64,000 bases of DNA from Variovorax paradoxus (GTDB lineage: Bacteria; Pseudomonadota; Gammaproteobacteria; Burkholderiales; Burkholderiaceae_C). The notes under the pieces were generated by a model. It saw only the letters and a program-made list of their open reading frames with translations. It was not told the origin of the DNA and did no database searches. The first letter of the stretch is position 1. Each line of letters opens with the position of its first letter. Positions 24,976 to 35,175 of the stretch are shown piece after piece. The stretch is taken from NCBI RefSeq assembly GCF_029919115.1, contig NZ_CP123990.1, forward strand, positions 682,001 to 746,000, given 5' to 3'. The position numbers and the translations under genes are program-made.

Positions 24976-25961
24976 GCTGCCACCGCCTTCACTCCGCTGG
25001 AGCCGATGCGCGTGCGGCGCTTGCGCAGGTCGGCAAAACGTACGATGGCCTCCACCAGGTCGTCGCTGGTCGAAAGCTCGAGTGCATCGACGCCGGCCTT
25101 GGCGAGCGAGGCGCGCAGCGTTGCTTCGCGTTCGGCCGCCAGCCGGGCGAAGCGTTTGCGAAAACCGGCATCGTGGGTGTCGACCCATAGCTGCTCGCCG
25201 GTCTCGGCATCGCGCAGCGGCACCAGGCCGAGGTCTGGCAGTTCGAGCTCGAGCGGATCGAACAGGCGCACGGCAATCACTTCATGCCGCTGCACCAGTT
25301 GACCGAGCGGCCGCTCCCAACCGGGCTCGCTCAAGAAGTCGGACACCACAAAAACGGTGGAGCGGCGCGGCATCAGCGTGGCGGCCGATTTCAGCAGGTC
25401 GGCCAGCCGCGTCATGCCCTTTTGCGCGGGCGCTTTTTCGGCCTTGTCGGCCCGGCGTTCCATGGCGTGCAGCAGGTGCAGTACATGCCGGCGGCCGCTG
25501 CGAGGGGGAATCACCGCTTCGAGGTCGCTGCCGTAGACCAGCGCCCCGACCCGGTTGCCGTGGCGCGTGAGCAGGCGCGCGAGCACGCCGACAAAGCCGG
25601 CCGAGATCTCGCGCTTGGCCTTCAGGCCGGAGCCGAAGTCGACCGAGCGGCTCAGGTCGAGCACGAACCACGCGGACATCTCGCGGTCTTCGGTAAATAC
25701 GCGCACGTGCGGCGTCTGCAGCCGGGCAGTGACGTTCCAGTCGATGTGGCGCACGTCGTCGTGATGCTGGTATTCGCGCAGGTCGGCCAGGTCGAGTCCG
25801 GTGCCGCGCATCAGCGTGCGGTAGTCGCCCTGCAGCAAACCATCGAGGCGGCGGATGACCGTCCATTCGAGCCGGCGCAGCGCGCGTTCCGCTCCGCCGG
25901 CCTGTGCATTGAGCCGTTCGTCGTTGGCGGCCTCGGGGGCCTTACGCCACCAGCTTTTCAT
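24972..25961 (-). CDS. DUF58 domain protein
   Basis: A 329-residue protein with the DUF58 hallmark LREYQHHDDVRHIDWNVTARL and a VWA-like C-terminal half (SAWFVLDLSRSVDFGSG). DUF58 proteins are almost always encoded between a MoxR ATPase and VWA proteins, as here. Its start overlaps the MoxR gene by 20 bases and its stop overlaps the VWA start. The molecular function of the family is unknown; an adaptor role between ATPase and VWA protein is the usual proposal. Confidence 0.85.
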   Translation of the reverse strand: MKSWWRKAPEAANDERLNAQAGGAERALRRLEWTVIRRLDGLLQGDYRTLMRGTGLDLADLREYQHHDDVRHIDWNVTARLQTPHVRVFTEDREMSAWFVLDLSRSVDFGSGLKAKREISAGFVGVLARLLTRHGNRVGALVYGSDLEAVIPPRSGRRHVLHLLHAMERRADKAEKAPAQKGMTRLADLLKSAATLMPRRSTVFVVSDFLSEPGWERPLGQLVQRHEVIAVRLFDPLELELPDLGLVPLRDAETGEQLWVDTHDAGFRKRFARLAAEREATLRASLAKAGVDALELSTSDDLVEAIVRFADLRKRRTRIGSSGVKAVAA

Positions 25962-26955
25962 GTTCGAGCGGTTTTGGGGGAGCGGGAACGGCCTTCATGA
26001 TCTTCTCGATCAGGCTGTCGGGTGTGAGGCCTTCGGACAGGCCCTCGTAGGAAAGCGTGACGCGGTGGCGCAGCACGTCGGGCACCAGCGCGGTCATGTC
26101 TTCGGGCAGGGCGTAGCTGCGGCCGCGCAACAGGGCGAGCGCGCGCGCGCCTTCGGTCAGGCTGATGCTCGCGCGCGGGCTGGCGCCAAAGGTGATGAAG
26201 CGGTGCATGTCCTTGAGCCCGTGCTTGTCGGGCGTACGCGTGGCCGATACGAGCTTTACCGCGTACTGGATGAGCGAAGGGTCGACATACACGCGCCGGG
26301 CCTCGGCCTGCAGGGCCGCGAGCTGCTCGGTGGTGGCCACCGGATTGACCTCGACCAAGGTGCCGATCACACGCTGGACGATGACGAACTCTTCCTCGTC
26401 GGTCGGGTAGTCGACCAGCACCTTCATCATGAAGCGGTCGACCTGCGCCTCGGGCAGCGGATAGGTGCCTTCGGTTTCGATGGGGTTTTGCGTGGCCATG
26501 ACGAGGAACGGGCGCGGCACCCTGTGCGTTTCGCCGGCAATGGTGACCTGGCGCTCCTGCATGACTTCGAGCAGCGCGCTCTGCACCTTGGCCGGCGCAC
26601 GGTTGATTTCGTCGGCCAGCAGCAGGTTGGCAAACACCGGGCCGAGCGAGGTGCTGAACTCGCCCGTCTTCTGGTTGTAGATGCGCGTGCCCACCAGGTC
26701 GGCCGGCACCAGGTCGGGCGTGAACTGAATGCGCTTGAACTGGCCGCGCACCGTGTCGGCCAGCGTCTTGATGGTGAGGGTTTTTGCAAGACCCGGCACG
26801 CCTTCGACCAGCAGGTGGCCGCCCGCGAGCATGGCGACCATCACGCGCTCCAGAAAGCGGTCCTGGCCCACCACCACGCGCTTGACCTCGTAGAGGATCT
26901 GCTCCATCAACTCGGCCGTGGCGGCAGACGTGGAAAAGGGGGTCTCGGTGCTCAT
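25942..26955 (-). CDS. MoxR family AAA+ ATPase
   Basis: A 337-residue AAA+ protein of the MoxR/RavA clade: N-terminal VVVGQDRFLERVMVAMLAGGH, Walker A EGVPGLAKT, Walker B LLADEINRAPAKVQ, sensor 1 MATQNPIETEGTYPLPEAQ with the downstream DRF arginine region, and a C-terminal lid. I chose the ATG at 26955 over an in-frame codon at 26970. It heads the MoxR-DUF58-VWA operon and would drive remodelling of a client protein or of the VWA partner. Confidence 0.9.
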   Translation of the reverse strand: MSTETPFSTSAATAELMEQILYEVKRVVVGQDRFLERVMVAMLAGGHLLVEGVPGLAKTLTIKTLADTVRGQFKRIQFTPDLVPADLVGTRIYNQKTGEFSTSLGPVFANLLLADEINRAPAKVQSALLEVMQERQVTIAGETHRVPRPFLVMATQNPIETEGTYPLPEAQVDRFMMKVLVDYPTDEEEFVIVQRVIGTLVEVNPVATTEQLAALQAEARRVYVDPSLIQYAVKLVSATRTPDKHGLKDMHRFITFGASPRASISLTEGARALALLRGRSYALPEDMTALVPDVLRHRVTLSYEGLSEGLTPDSLIEKIMKAVPAPPKPLEHEKLVA

Positions 26956-27012
26956 GCGATGGCCTCTCAATAAACAATCGAAGAATGCATGCTGCGGTTT
27001 TTCTAGGTCGCG

Positions 27013-28017
27013 CTAGAACGGCGGCGAGCCGGCGGCGGAGGCCGCGTTCTCTATGGGCACGGCAAAACCGATGCCTATGAAGGTGCGCTGCTGCGTGGGA
27101 TTGAGAATGGCGGTGACGATGCCGAGCACCTCGCCGTCCATGTTGATCAGCGGACCGCCCGAATTGCCGGGGTTGGCCGCCGCATCGAACTGGATCAGGT
27201 TGCCCAACTCCTGCTTGCCTTCGGGCGAGCGGAACGAGCGCTTCAGGCCCGACACCACGCCCGCCGACACCGAAGGACCGATGCCGAACGGAAAGCCCAC
27301 CGCGGCCACCTGGTCGCCGGATTGCAGGTCGGCCGTCGAGCGCATGACCGCGGGAATCAGGTCGTCGGGGATCTTCTGAGCCTGCAGCACCGCAAGATCG
27401 TTCTCGGGCTGCACGCCGGTAATGGTGGCCACCGCCTCGAGGCCATCTGAGAACGTGACCTTGATGGTCTCGGCGCCGGCCACGACGTGCAGGTTGGTAA
27501 GAATGACGCCCTTGTCGACAATGACCACGCCCGTGCCTACGCCGCGCTCGGTTTCGCCCGGCGGCGGGTCGGCTTCAGGCGACTTGCCCTTGGCAAGATT
27601 GCGTCCGCGCTTTTGCGTCTTGGCCTCTGGCGTGGCCTTTTCAGGTCCGTAGCCGACCACGCGAACGACTGAAGGCCGCACGATCTCGGCGGCCTTGGCG
27701 GCGGGCGAGGGAAGCGTGTTGGTTTGCAGGGTGCGCAGCACCGCGGCATCGATGTCTTTTTGGGTCAGTGCCTTGGCGCCGTGGCGGGGCCACCAGGCGG
27801 CGCTGCCGACCGCAACGGCGCTGAGCACCACCAGAAACGCGAAGCTGCGGCGGCCGGGCTGCCAGCGCTGCTTGCCTTGGGGCGGAGAAACAGGTGAATC
27901 CGGCGGCGCGCCATTGCGTCCGCCCTCGGGCGATGGCACGGCCTGATCGGCGGCCGCGGAATCGGCCGCTTGAGGCAGCGTGCGGGGCGAACGGCTGTAG
28001 AAAGCGGGCCTGCGCAT
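27013..28017 (-). CDS. Membrane-anchored S1C serine protease (HtrA-like, no PDZ)
   Basis: A 334-residue protein with a proline-rich cytoplasmic N-terminus, one membrane helix (about 58-76) and a periplasmic trypsin-like domain. The catalytic triad is visible: His177 in LTNLHVV, Asp207 in ENDLAVL and Ser286 in NPGNSGGPL. The chain ends soon after the protease domain, so it lacks the PDZ domains of DegP. A basic loop (about 125-155) interrupts the first barrel. It lies upstream of the MoxR operon on the same strand, 57 bases away, and may be transcribed with it. Confidence 0.88.
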   Translation of the reverse strand: MRRPAFYSRSPRTLPQAADSAAADQAVPSPEGGRNGAPPDSPVSPPQGKQRWQPGRRSFAFLVVLSAVAVGSAAWWPRHGAKALTQKDIDAAVLRTLQTNTLPSPAAKAAEIVRPSVVRVVGYGPEKATPEAKTQKRGRNLAKGKSPEADPPPGETERGVGTGVVIVDKGVILTNLHVVAGAETIKVTFSDGLEAVATITGVQPENDLAVLQAQKIPDDLIPAVMRSTADLQSGDQVAAVGFPFGIGPSVSAGVVSGLKRSFRSPEGKQELGNLIQFDAAANPGNSGGPLINMDGEVLGIVTAILNPTQQRTFIGIGFAVPIENAASAAGSPPF

Positions 28018-28105
28018 CGAAACACCTCCGGCAAGGGATGACGGGTGAGGGGTTCACAGTAGCACGCTTTCTTCTGCCTTGCATCCCTTCGGGCATCATC
28101 TCGCC

Positions 28106-28966
28106 ATGGCTGTATTCATCGACACCCACTGCCATCTGGACGCGCCCGAATTCGGTGCGGAAATGCCGCTCATCCGTGCCCGTGCCGCCGAACGGGGCGT
28201 GGCACTGTGCGTCATTCCGGCCGTTGCGGCGTTCAACTTTGCAACCGTGCGCGAGCTGGCGCATGTGCAGCGCGACGCCTATGCGCTGGGAATCCATCCG
28301 CTGTGCACCGGCAATGCGCAAGAGTCCGACCTGGAGGCGCTCGACGCCGAACTGTCCACCCGCCTGGGCGATCCGCGGCTGGTTGCGGTCGGCGAGATCG
28401 GCCTCGACTACTTCGTGGAAGGGCTGGACAGCGACAAGCAGCAGCACTTTTTTCACACTCAGTTGCAACTCGCCCGCAAGTACGACTTGCCGGTGCTGAT
28501 TCATGTGCGCCGTTCGGTGGACAAGGTGCTCAAGCATTTGCGCCAGACGGCCGGCGGCCGGCCGTGGGAGGGCATTGCGCATGCATTCAACGGCAGCGAG
28601 CAGCAAGCCAAGGCTTGCATCGACATTGGCCTGAAGCTCGGCTTCGGCGGCGCGGTGACTTTCGACCGCGCGTTGCAGCTGCGGCGGCTGGCGGCCACGC
28701 TGCCGCTCGAATCGATGGTGATGGAAACCGATGCGCCCGACATCCAGCCGCACTGGATCTACCGCACGCAGGCACAGCGTGCGGCCGGCGAGGCGCAGGG
28801 GCGCAACGAGCCGGGAGAACTGCCGCGCATTGCCGAAGTGGTGGCGCAACTGCGCGGCATTGGCGTTGATGAACTCGCCGAGGCGACGACCCGGAATGCG
28901 CTCAAAGCCATGCCACGGCTTGAAAGTCTTCTCTCGTTGTCGGAGCAGGAACCGCAGTGCACGTAG
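28106..28966 (+). CDS. TatD family metal-dependent hydrolase
   Basis: A 286-residue TIM-barrel hydrolase with the TatD motifs DTHCHLD, GEIGLDYF, HAFNGS and METDAPDIQP. TatD homologues are metal-dependent 3'-5' exonucleases linked to DNA repair; some act as D-aminoacyl-tRNA deacylase-like enzymes. I chose the ATG at 28106 because the longer frame would need an alternative start in the divergent promoter region shared with the S1C protease gene. No partner gene is coupled to it. Confidence 0.88.
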   Translation: MAVFIDTHCHLDAPEFGAEMPLIRARAAERGVALCVIPAVAAFNFATVRELAHVQRDAYALGIHPLCTGNAQESDLEALDAELSTRLGDPRLVAVGEIGLDYFVEGLDSDKQQHFFHTQLQLARKYDLPVLIHVRRSVDKVLKHLRQTAGGRPWEGIAHAFNGSEQQAKACIDIGLKLGFGGAVTFDRALQLRRLAATLPLESMVMETDAPDIQPHWIYRTQAQRAAGEAQGRNEPGELPRIAEVVAQLRGIGVDELAEATTRNALKAMPRLESLLSLSEQEPQCT

Positions 28967-28979
28967 GCCGACGCCCCGA

Positions 28980-28995
28980 CTTGCGTTTGCGCAAG
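28980..28995 (+). terminator. Weak stem-loop after tatD-type gene
   Basis: CTTGCG, four bases (TTTG), CGCAAG starts 14 bases after the TatD stop. A short T-run follows only 11 bases later, so termination would be weak. The rest of 28967-29097 shows only the leader of the next gene. Confidence 0.35.
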
Positions 28996-29097
28996 CGGGC
29001 GCTGCATTTTTGCTGTCATCCTCGGTGTTCGAAGTGGCGTTGTTTGTTCAGTGGCAAGTTCGTCACTCCGACACTTCATCCAAAAAGGAGTCTTTAC

Positions 29098-29505
29098 ATG
29101 ACCACATCTTTCGTTCGCACCGTGCCCGTCCTGCTTGCTCTCGCGCTTGCTTCCATCGGCGTGTCCGCCGTGGCTCAAACCGCGACAACCGCCGCGCCCG
29201 CAACGACCACCGCCGAGCCCACCACCACCGAAAAGGTGAAGGAAGCCGGCAGGGACGCAGTCGATGCGACCAAGACCACCACCAAGAAGGCCGTGAACGC
29301 CACCGAACGCGGCACCAAGAAGGCATGGGACGCCACCAAGCGCACCACCAAGAAGGCCACCAACGCCACCAAGAACGTGGCCGCCAAGACCGGTGACGCT
29401 GTTGAAACCGCGGGCCACAAGACGGCGGACGGCATGCGCAGCACCGGCAAGGCCATCGGCGAAAAGGTGCCCGGCACCGCCGAACACGAAGCCGCCAAGA
29501 AATAA
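29098..29505 (+). CDS. Secreted Lys/Thr/Ala-rich LEA-like repeat protein
   Basis: A 135-residue protein with a clear signal peptide (VPVLLALALASIGVSAVAQ, cleavage near 27) and a mature part almost wholly of Ala, Thr, Lys, Asp and Asn. From about residue 45 it repeats an 11- to 12-residue unit of the form ATKxTTKKAVN, giving an amphipathic, helix-prone pattern like group 3 LEA or apolipophorin-like proteins. A very strong ribosome site (AAAAAGGAG, seven bases before the ATG) and a strong terminator mark it as a monocistronic, well-expressed gene. Function unknown; an envelope stress or desiccation role is a guess from composition. Confidence 0.75.
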   Translation: MTTSFVRTVPVLLALALASIGVSAVAQTATTAAPATTTAEPTTTEKVKEAGRDAVDATKTTTKKAVNATERGTKKAWDATKRTTKKATNATKNVAAKTGDAVETAGHKTADGMRSTGKAIGEKVPGTAEHEAAKK

Positions 29506-29526
29506 CCGGCGCTCGCTTTCAGCACA

Positions 29527-29549
29527 AACCCGCTGCGGCGGGTTTTTTC
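29527..29549 (+). terminator. Rho-independent terminator of the LEA-like gene
   Basis: AACCCGC, loop TGCG, GCGGGTT followed by a T-run of six. It lies 21 bases after the stop codon and before the glycosylase gene. Confidence 0.85.
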
Positions 29550-29584
29550 ATGGGCGATCGACAGTGCCAAGATAGAGGCTGTTC

Positions 29585-30112
29585 ATGAAACCAACCAACG
29601 TACCCGATACCAAGGGCGCGGTGCTCACAGGCCTTGCGCCCGTCGTGTCTCCTGCCACCGTCGTGCTGATTCTCGGAAGCTTCCCGGGCGTTCGCTCGCT
29701 CGAGCAGCAGCAGTACTATGCGCATCCGCAAAATCAGTTCTGGAAAATCTTGCAAGCCGTTTGGCCCCGACGCCCGCTGCCAATGGGCGCAGACAGCTAT
29801 CCCGAAAAGAAGAAATGGCTGCTTGCGCGCGGGCTGGGCGTTTGGGACGTCTACGCCGCCTGTGAACGCGAAGGCAGCCTTGATTCGGCGATTCGCGCAC
29901 CCATTGCCAACGACATTGCCGGGCTGCATCTGCCGAAGCTTGCGGCCATTGCCCACAACGGTGGCGAGAGCTTCAAGCATGCACGCCACACGCGCACCCT
30001 GGGGGTGCCCGTTTACCAGCTGCCTTCCACCAGCCCCGCCAACGCGTCGTGGAGCTTCGAGCGCAAGCTCGCAGCCTGGCGCGAGGTCTTCGAAGCCCAC
30101 CAACTCACCTGA
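29585..30112 (+). CDS. DNA-deoxyinosine glycosylase (UDG family 6, hypoxanthine-DNA glycosylase)
   Basis: A 175-residue uracil-DNA-glycosylase-fold protein. It has ILGSFPGVRSLEQQQYYAHPQNQFWKIL near the N-terminus and LPSTSPANASWSFERKLAAW near the C-terminus, both typical of the hypoxanthine-specific family. It would excise deoxyinosine formed by adenine deamination, the first step of base-excision repair. The stop overlaps the next start (TGATG), so it is coupled to a spermidine-synthase-like gene. The length is normal. Confidence 0.85.
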   Translation: MKPTNVPDTKGAVLTGLAPVVSPATVVLILGSFPGVRSLEQQQYYAHPQNQFWKILQAVWPRRPLPMGADSYPEKKKWLLARGLGVWDVYAACEREGSLDSAIRAPIANDIAGLHLPKLAAIAHNGGESFKHARHTRTLGVPVYQLPSTSPANASWSFERKLAAWREVFEAHQLT

Positions 30113-30890
30113 TGGCCACGAGCAAAACCCCCGTCCTCCCCGAAGTCAATTTTTCCGACTGGGGCGACATCCGCTACCTGCACCTGGGCACCGAATGGGT
30201 TCAGGGCTCGATGAAGATCGATGCGCCGTTCGAGATCGAGCTCGAATACGTGCAGCGCATGATGGCCTGGCTGCTGTTTGCAGACCCGAAAAGCGTGGCC
30301 AGCCGCCATGCCATGCAGCTGGGCCTCGGCGCGGCCACGCTCACCAAGTTTTCGCGCAAGACCTTGCGCATGCGCACCAGCGCGGTCGAACTGAACCCGC
30401 AGGTGGTGTCTGCGTGCCGCGGCTGGTTCAAGCTGCCGGCCGACGACCCGAAGCTGCGCGTGGTCATTGCCGATGCGGCGCTTGAAATCCGCAAGCCCGA
30501 GTGGCACGGCACGGTCGACGCATTGCAGGTTGACCTGTACGACCATGAGGCTGCCGCGCCGGTGCTCGACAGCGAAGACTTTTATGCCGATTGCCGTGCG
30601 TTGCTTACCGAAGACGGCTGCATGACGGTCAATCTGTTCGGCCGATCGTCGAGCTACGAACGCAGCCTCGAGAAAATTGCCGGCGCGTTCGGCGCCGATG
30701 CCGTGTGGGCCTTCAAGCCGACGCGCGAAGGCAACACGGTGGTGCTGGCGCAGCGCACGCCAAGCCGTCCGAAGCGCGAAGCCCTTGCCGAGCGCGCCCA
30801 AACGATCCAGACTCGATGGGGCCTGCCCGCACCTAAATGGCTGCGTGTGTTCAAACCGCTGAATCCCACTCTCACCCGACCTTCCGGCCC

Positions 30891-30894
<4 letters not shown>
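30112..30894 (+). CDS. Spermidine synthase-like methyltransferase-fold protein
   Basis: A 260-residue Rossmann-fold protein related to polyamine aminopropyltransferases. HLGTEWVQGSMKIDAPFEIELEYVQRMM matches the N-terminal region, AMQLGLGAATLTKF replaces the usual nucleotide-binding loop, and VDALQVDLYDHEAAAPVLDSEDFYADCRALL follows. The normal GGGDG-type loop and some putrescine-site acids are not evident, so it may not make spermidine. It overlaps both neighbours by one to four bases (glycosylase before, GspE-like ATPase after). Confidence 0.7.
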
Positions 30895-32687
<1,793 letters not shown>

Positions 32688-32807
32688 GCCGTGGTGCTGT
32701 GAAGTCTTTCGGGTTATCCCTAGGCCTTTGGTTAGTGGAATCCACATCGGCCTGACCACCAGCTGACTCGACAATCTCGCATCGAAATTTGTTCGAGGAG
32801 ACTGTTC
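32688..32807 (+). promoter_or_regulatory. tctBA leader region
   Basis: This 120-base gap before tctB contains an almost symmetric GGGTTATCCC followed by CCTAGG and a second GGTTA (32710-32735). No terminator for the upstream ATPase gene is seen. The GAGGAG at 32795-32800 is a strong ribosome site for the GTG start of tctB. I cannot assign a promoter with confidence. Confidence 0.4.
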
Positions 32808-33296
32808 GTGAAGATCAAGAGTCAGAAAGACTTTTTCTCGGGCCTGATGTTTACGGTCGTGGGCGTGGCGTTCGCATGGGGCGCCACCACCTACAGCGTA
32901 GGCAGCGGCGCCCGCATGGGGCCGGGTTACTTCCCGTTGATGCTGGGCGTCCTGATGGCCGTCATCGGCCTGGGGATCATGTTCAGCGGCCTGACCGTTG
33001 AAACCACCGACGGCGAGAAGATCGGCAAGTGGGCCTGGAAGCAGGTGGTGTTCATTCTGGGCGCCAACATTGCCTTCGGCATCTTGCTCGGCGGCCTGCC
33101 GAGCCTTGGCGTACCGGCCATGGGAATGATCATCGCGATCTACGCGCTCGTGATCATCGCAAGCCTGGCGGGCCACGAGTTCAAGCTGCCTACCGTGCTG
33201 ATCCTGGCCACCGTGCTGGCCATTGGCAGCTATATCGCGTTCATCTGGGCTCTCAAGCTGCAGATCCAGGTCTGGCCGACCTTCATCACCGGTTGA
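32808..33296 (+). CDS. tctB: Tripartite tricarboxylate transporter small membrane subunit TctB
   Basis: A 162-residue protein with four membrane helices and the TctB opening QKDFFSGLMFTVVGVAFAWG...YSVGSGARMGPGYFP. The start is GTG, supported by GAGGAG seven bases upstream. TctB and TctA form the secondary carboxylate importer that works with a periplasmic Bug (TctC) protein. No tctC precedes it; the nearest Bug gene is 3 kb downstream behind a repeat and a LysR gene. Confidence 0.9.
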   Translation: MKIKSQKDFFSGLMFTVVGVAFAWGATTYSVGSGARMGPGYFPLMLGVLMAVIGLGIMFSGLTVETTDGEKIGKWAWKQVVFILGANIAFGILLGGLPSLGVPAMGMIIAIYALVIIASLAGHEFKLPTVLILATVLAIGSYIAFIWALKLQIQVWPTFITG

Positions 33297-33312
33297 GAAG
33301 AAAGCTGCTCAC

Positions 33313-34824
33313 ATGGAATTGTTTGAACACCTCTCGATGGGTTTTGGCGTTGCCTTTACCTTCACGAACCTGCTGTACTGCCTGGCCGGCTGTGTCCTGG
33401 GCACGCTGATCGGCGTGCTGCCGGGCATTGGCCCCGTTGCGACCATCGCAATGCTGCTGCCCGCCACGTATGCACTGCCGCCCGTTTCGGCGCTGATCAT
33501 GCTGGCCGGCATTTACTACGGTGCGCAATACGGCGGCTCGACCACCGCCATCCTGGTGAACCTGCCGGGCGAATCGTCCTCGGTGGTGACCGTGATCGAC
33601 GGTTACCAGATGGCGCGCAAGGGCCGTGCAGGTCCGGCGCTTGCCGCAGCGGGCCTGGGCTCGTTCTTTGCCGGTTGCGTGGGCACGCTCATCCTGGCTG
33701 CCTTTGCACCGCCGCTGACCGAACTGGCCTTCAAGTTCGGCCCGGCTGAATACTTCTCGCTGATGATCCTGGGCCTGATCGGCGCCGTGGTGCTGGCTTC
33801 GGGCTCGTTGCTCAAGGCAATCGCCATGATCGTGCTGGGCCTTCTGCTGGGCCTGGTGGGCACCGACGTGAACTCCGGCGTTGCACGCTACAGCTTCGAC
33901 GTTCCCGAACTGACCGACGGCATCGGCTTCGTGGCCATTGCCATGGGTGTGTTCGGCTACGGCGAAATCATTGCCAACCTTTCGCGCCCCGACGACGAGC
34001 GTGAAGTGTTCACGGCCAAGGTCTCGGGCCTGTTCCCGACCAAGGAAGACTTCAAGCGCATGATCCCCGCTGTGCTGCGCGGCACGGCACTGGGCTCGTC
34101 GCTCGGCATCCTGCCGGGTGGCGGTGCGTTGCTGTCGGCCTTTGCGGCCTACACGATCGAGAAGAAGACCAAGCTGCACCCGGGCGAAGTGCCCTTCGGC
34201 AAGGGCAACATCCGCGGCGTGGCAGCACCCGAGGCGGCCAACAATGCCGGCGCGCAAACTTCCTTCATTCCGCTGCTGACGCTGGGTATTCCGCCCAACG
34301 CGGTGATGGCGCTGATGGTGGGCGCAATGACCATCCACAACATCCAGCCGGGCCCGCAGGTGATGACCAGCAACCCGGAGTTGTTCTGGGGCCTGATCGC
34401 CTCGATGTGGCTTGGCAATGCGATGCTGATCATCTTGAATCTGCCGCTCATCGGCATGTGGATCAAGCTCTTGACGGTGCCATACAAGTTCCTGTTCCCC
34501 GCCATCGTGTTGTTCTGCGCCATTGGCGTGTACTCCACGAACAACAACACGTGGGACATCTGGATGGTCGGTGTCTTCGGCTTCGTGGGCTACACCTTCT
34601 TCAAGCTGGGTTGCGAGCCTGCACCGTTGCTGCTGGGCTTCATCCTCGGGCCGATGATGGAAGAAAACCTGCGCCGCTCGCTGCTGCTCTCGCGCGGTGA
34701 CTGGAGCGTTTTCGTCACCCGTCCGATCTCGCTTGGACTGCTGCTTGCCGCTGCGTTGCTGCTGGTGATCGTGCTGTTGCCGGCGGTGAAGGCGAAGCGC
34801 GAAGAGGCTTTCGTCGAAGACTGA
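33313..34824 (+). CDS. tctA: Tripartite tricarboxylate transporter large permease TctA
   Basis: A 503-residue permease with about 11-12 membrane helices. Both family signatures are present: LIGVLPGIGPVATIAMLLP and IYYGAQYGGSTTAILVNLPGE in the first half, and GGALLSAFAAYTIEK, APEAANNAGAQTSFIPLLTLGIP in the second. It follows tctB by 16 bases and ends in a strong terminator, so tctBA is a two-gene unit. The carboxylate carried is set by the Bug partner and is unknown. Confidence 0.93.
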   Translation: MELFEHLSMGFGVAFTFTNLLYCLAGCVLGTLIGVLPGIGPVATIAMLLPATYALPPVSALIMLAGIYYGAQYGGSTTAILVNLPGESSSVVTVIDGYQMARKGRAGPALAAAGLGSFFAGCVGTLILAAFAPPLTELAFKFGPAEYFSLMILGLIGAVVLASGSLLKAIAMIVLGLLLGLVGTDVNSGVARYSFDVPELTDGIGFVAIAMGVFGYGEIIANLSRPDDEREVFTAKVSGLFPTKEDFKRMIPAVLRGTALGSSLGILPGGGALLSAFAAYTIEKKTKLHPGEVPFGKGNIRGVAAPEAANNAGAQTSFIPLLTLGIPPNAVMALMVGAMTIHNIQPGPQVMTSNPELFWGLIASMWLGNAMLIILNLPLIGMWIKLLTVPYKFLFPAIVLFCAIGVYSTNNNTWDIWMVGVFGFVGYTFFKLGCEPAPLLLGFILGPMMEENLRRSLLLSRGDWSVFVTRPISLGLLLAAALLLVIVLLPAVKAKREEAFVED

Positions 34825-34847
34825 GTTCCGTCTTACGGCTTTATTCA

Positions 34848-34873
34848 AACGGCGCCTTCTGGGCGCCGTTTTT
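34848..34873 (+). terminator. Rho-independent terminator of tctBA
   Basis: Nine-pair stem AACGGCGCC / GGCGCCGTT with loop TTCTG, then TTTA, 23 bases after the tctA stop. Confidence 0.85.
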
Positions 34874-34898
34874 ATTTGTGCTTTGTTTGGGGCGTTGC

Positions 34899-35057
34899 TT
34901 CAGGGCGTGTGCACAGGCCACCGGGTACTCCCCTCCGCGAATGTCCCCCGGGGCTGCGCCCCTCCTCCTTTATTTCGCTGCGAAATAAAGGAGGAGGCCG
35001 CAGGCCGGGGGACATTCGCGGAGCAAGGTACCCCGTCGGCGGGTGCGCCGCCCTGAA
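34899..35057. mobile_element. MITE-like inverted repeat, TTCAGGG family, copy A
   Basis: A 159-base palindromic element with perfect nine-base ends TTCAGGGCG / CGCCCTGAA. At its centre is a perfect 17-base stem (34961-34977 with 34981-34997, loop CTG). The arms share CTCCGCGAATGTCCCCC and its complement. It carries no gene; short open frames inside come from its GC-rich sequence. A second member is at 48504-48721 and a remnant at 4535-4567. No transposase is present, so movement would need one in trans. The gap 34825-35175 holds only the terminator, this element and its partial copy. Confidence 0.75.
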
Positions 35058-35070
35058 CGAACAGCCCGCC

Positions 35071-35137
35071 AGGAGGCCGCAGGCCGGGGGACATTCGCGG
35101 AGAAAGGTACCCCGTCGGCGGGTGCGCCGCCCTGAAC
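35071..35137. repeat. Partial direct copy of the right arm of element A
   Basis: These 67 bases repeat 34992-35058 with a single difference (GAGAAAGG in place of GAGCAAGG). The duplicated part runs from AGGAGGCCG to the terminal CCCTGAAC. It shows an unequal or templated duplication within the element. Confidence 0.85.
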
Positions 35138-35175
35138 GTCGACGCTGATCGCGCCACGACACGAAATAACAAAAC

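Noticed and set aside
34992..35137. Possible CRISPR-like direct repeats
   Set aside because: Only two units of 67 bases, with no regular spacers and no cas genes; they are arms of the inverted-repeat element.
34872..35172. Several short open frames inside the repeat elements (also at 48449-48721)
   Set aside because: They exist on both strands and in several frames of the same repeat and encode proline/arginine-rich nonsense; repeat copies are not kept in frame.
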